In this document: positions 23,435-25,479 of the stretch, in pieces
Position numbering within the stretch: the stretch's first letter is position 1
Layout of the letters: the number at the start of each line of letters is the position of its first letter
Origin: an uncultured Oscillospiraceae bacterium
Lineage (GTDB): Bacteria > Bacillota > Clostridia > Oscillospirales > Acutalibacteraceae
Length of the DNA stretch: 25,479 nt
Assembly: GCA_900543795.1 (NCBI GenBank)
Contig: UQSH01000022.1
Span: forward strand, 1-25,479
Reading direction: 5' to 3'
Program-made: the position numbers and the translations under genes
Notes under the pieces: generated by a model
The model's database searches: none
Told to the model about the DNA's origin: nothing
The model's input: only the letters and a program-made list of their open reading frames with translations

Positions 23435-23527
23435 TAAAAAAAGAGCGAAAATTTGGCTTTTGCACCGTGTCAAAAATGCACGCCTCATCAACCTTTATTT
23501 TTGTGAAAAACTTTGTGAAAATTACTG

Positions 23528-23556
23528 TTGTATAATTTAAAATTATATGATATACT
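23528..23556 (+). promoter_or_regulatory. Probable promoter of aspS
   Basis: TTGTAT (23528-23533), 17-base spacer, TATACT (23551-23556); a TATAAT at 23531 lacks a good -35. Two direct repeats of TTTGTGAAAA (23500-23509 and 23512-23521) lie immediately upstream. Confidence 0.5.
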
Positions 23557-23629
23557 AATAAGCATTGTAATAATGGATTGGTATATTTTTCTGAAAAATT
23601 CCCTTATATTCCATGAAAGGAACAGATTT

Positions 23630-25384
23630 ATGGCATACAGAACTCATAATTGTAACGAATTAACATTTGATAATTTAAACGAAAGGGTTACGCTTGCAGG
23701 CTGGGTTGATACTATCAGAGACCACGGCGGTGTTGCCTTTATTGATTTGCGTGATGAATACGGTGTAACGCAGGTTGTTGTTAATGACGACACCTTGATT
23801 TATCATCTTAAAAAGGAAAGCGTTATTTCCGTTGAGGGTGTTGTTGTTAAGCGTGATGAGGAAACAGTCAATAAAAAGCTTGCAACGGGCGAGCTTGAGG
23901 TTAAGGTTGATAAACTCACCGTTCTCGGTGCCTGTACGGAAAATCTTCCGTTTGAAATTTCCGATTCAAAGGAAACAAGAGAGGATGTTCGCTTAACCTA
24001 TCGTTTCCTTGATTTAAGAAACAGGGCGGTTCACGATAATATTATTTTCAGAAGCAATGTTATCGCTTTTCTGCGCTCAAAGATGACTGAAATGGGATTT
24101 ACGGAAATAACCACTCCGATTTTAACTTGCTCCTCCCCCGAGGGCGCACGCGATTATATCATTCCGAGCCGTAAGCACGAGGGCAAGTTTTATGCACTTC
24201 CGCAGGCTCCCCAGCAGTTTAAGCAGCTTTTAATGGTTTCGGGCTTCGATAAGTATTTCCAGATTGCTCCGTGCTTCCGTGATGAAGACGCAAGAGCAGA
24301 CCGTTCTCCCGGAGAATTTTATCAGCTTGATTTTGAAATGGCTTTTGCAACGCAGGAGGATGTTTTCGCCGTTGCAGAGGAGGTGCTTTATGACACCTTT
24401 ACAAAATTCGGCGGCGGAAAGAAGGTTTCTCCCGCTCCGTTTGTCAGAATTCCGTTTGAAGAGGCAATGATTAAATACGGAACGGATAAGCCGGATTTAA
24501 GAAATCCTCTTGAAATAGTTGATTTAACGGAATTTTTCTCCGATGTTGAATTTAAGGCGTTTCAGGGCAGACCTGTAAGAGGTATTAATGTTCCCGGCTG
24601 TGCAAAGCAGTCAAAGGGCTGGTTTGAGAAAATGCTCAAATTCGCTCTTGAAATCGGAATGAAGGGCCTTGGCTATATCGAGGTGCTTGAAGACGGCTCC
24701 TATAAAGGTCCGATTGATAAATTCCTTCCTCCCGAAAAGAAGGAGGAGCTTCGCAAAATATTTGATTTTAAAACAGACGACACACTGTTCTTTATATGCG
24801 ACACTCCAAAGCATGTAAACGATTTTGCAGGTCAAATCAGAACAGAGCTTGCAAGCCGTCTTGATTTGATAGATAAATCAAAATTTGAGCTTTGCTTCAT
24901 AACCGATTTCCCGATGTTTGAAAGGGATGATGACGGAAAGCTTATCTTTACTCACAATCCGTTCTCTATGCCGCAGGGCGAAATGGATGCGCTTCTTAAT
25001 GAGGATCCGCTCAAAATCAAGGCTTATCAGTATGATATTGTTTGCAACGGCGTTGAGCTTTCCTCGGGCGCAGTAAGAAACCACCGCCCCGATGTTATGG
25101 TTAAGGCATTTGAAATGGCGGGCTATTCAGAGGAAACCGTTAAGGAAAAATTCGGTGCTCTTTATAACGCCTTCCATTACGGCGCTCCGCCTCACGCAGG
25201 TATGGCTCCGGGTGTTGACAGAATGATTATGCTTCTTCAGGATGAGGAAAACATCAGAGAGGTTATTGCCTTCCCGATGAATTCAAATGCGCAGGATATG
25301 CTCCTCGGCGCACCGAATACGGTAACGGAAATGCAGCTTCGTGAAACTCATATTAAGCTTCGCAGACCTGTTCCGGAAAAATAA
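23630..25384 (+). CDS. aspS: Aspartyl-tRNA synthetase
   Basis: This class II synthetase charges tRNA-Asp with aspartate. It has 584 residues from the ATG at 23630, which follows GAAAGGAAC. An open frame back to a TTG at 23528 would overlap the promoter and add 34 hydrophobic residues foreign to the family. Domains: N-terminal OB-fold anticodon domain (1-100), catalytic core with CFRDEDARADRSPGEFYQLDFEM (motif 2, near 215-238), a bacterial GAD insertion (about 280-410) and motif 3 GMAPGVDRMIMLL near the end. His32 in the RDHGG segment matches the position where non-discriminating AspRS enzymes carry His, so it may also charge tRNA-Asn; this is inference. A hairpin repeat begins six bases after the stop. 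Confidence 0.95.
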   Translation: MAYRTHNCNELTFDNLNERVTLAGWVDTIRDHGGVAFIDLRDEYGVTQVVVNDDTLIYHLKKESVISVEGVVVKRDEETVNKKLATGELEVKVDKLTVLGACTENLPFEISDSKETREDVRLTYRFLDLRNRAVHDNIIFRSNVIAFLRSKMTEMGFTEITTPILTCSSPEGARDYIIPSRKHEGKFYALPQAPQQFKQLLMVSGFDKYFQIAPCFRDEDARADRSPGEFYQLDFEMAFATQEDVFAVAEEVLYDTFTKFGGGKKVSPAPFVRIPFEEAMIKYGTDKPDLRNPLEIVDLTEFFSDVEFKAFQGRPVRGINVPGCAKQSKGWFEKMLKFALEIGMKGLGYIEVLEDGSYKGPIDKFLPPEKKEELRKIFDFKTDDTLFFICDTPKHVNDFAGQIRTELASRLDLIDKSKFELCFITDFPMFERDDDGKLIFTHNPFSMPQGEMDALLNEDPLKIKAYQYDIVCNGVELSSGAVRNHRPDVMVKAFEMAGYSEETVKEKFGALYNAFHYGAPPHAGMAPGVDRMIMLLQDEENIREVIAFPMNSNAQDMLLGAPNTVTEMQLRETHIKLRRPVPEK

Positions 25385-25390
25385 TTAACA

Positions 25391-25471
25391 TTAGGGTAAC
25401 GGTAATAATCAGAACCACGGTTTATCGTGGCAGATATTGCCCTTACTCTTCGTTAAAATACTCGTTAATCC
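25391..25471 (+). repeat. Dispersed hairpin repeat, copy B (long-loop form)
   Basis: It runs from TTAGGGTAACGGTAATAA to GTTAAAATACTCGTTAATCC. Both ends match copy A (9326-9382, opposite strand). GGGTAACGGTAATA and TATTGCCCTTACTC pair over 13 of 14 positions as RNA, and the loop holds an extra 24-base insert with its own CCACG/CGTGG hairpin (25415-25430). It starts six bases after the aspS stop and could act as its 3' structure. It carries no T-tract. Confidence 0.8.
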
Positions 25472-25479
25472 GAAAGGAT

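Noticed and set aside
23528..23629. TTG-initiated 34-residue extension of AspRS
   Set aside because: It overlaps the probable promoter and is hydrophobic and unlike the family; the ATG at 23630 matches the AspRS N-terminus.
23557..23629. T-box riboswitch before aspS
   Set aside because: The leader is only about 70 bases, with no specifier stem, T-box core or terminator.

Overview
The window looks like a chromosomal segment of a low-to-mid GC Gram-positive anaerobe, most likely a gut Clostridia member (Oscillospiraceae/Ruminococcaceae-like). This rests on AT-rich intergenic DNA with TTGACA/TATAAT promoters, strong GGAGG ribosome sites, a clostridial-type single-cluster ferredoxin, a MATE pump, L-fucose catabolism and a bacterial AspRS with a GAD insertion. 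The lineage is inference; there is no rRNA or tRNA gene here. No phage, IS transposase, CRISPR array, toxin-antitoxin or recognisable defence system was seen.

Layout: (1) 1-357 is gene-free and holds three 97-bp tandem repeats and a strong minus-strand terminator. (2) 358-2647 (minus): a polysaccharide-type ABC-2 permease with its own promoter, then the translationally coupled aroE-aroK pair. (3) 2735-7213 (plus): acpP behind a long structured leader, then glpK, an LDH2/MDH2-family dehydrogenase and a short malic enzyme, closed by a bidirectional terminator. (4) 7275-9673 (minus): MATE transporter, YoaK-like DUF1275 membrane protein, a dispersed hairpin repeat, and a 4Fe-4S ferredoxin. (5) 9754-15160: an L-fucose operon fucA-fucU-kinase-fucI (minus) divergent from an AraC regulator. 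(6) 15157-17243: radC and a Dgt-like dNTPase on their own promoter. (7) 17268-22910 (minus): an alpha/beta hydrolase and a five-gene operon tetR-ATPase-permease-ATPase-permease. (8) 22957-25384: an XRE regulator divergent from aspS. The window ends inside a second copy of the dispersed hairpin repeat.

How genes work together: FucU/FucI/kinase/FucA form a complete route from L-fucose to DHAP and L-lactaldehyde, with no transporter or lactaldehyde reductase in the window. GlpK with the malate/lactate dehydrogenase and malic enzyme may link glycerol entry to C4/C3 redox interconversion. The TetR operon encodes two ABC-2 exporters, and three evenly spaced operator-like repeats lie in its leader.

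Most genes are ordinary. The least explained material is non-coding: a hairpin repeat family sharing the end TTAGGGTAACG at three places (both window edges and 9382), the tandem array, the TetR operator array with matching TTGTGCAA sites by the hydrolase, and symmetric sites in the fuc divergent promoter. I did not find clear evidence for a wholly new system.
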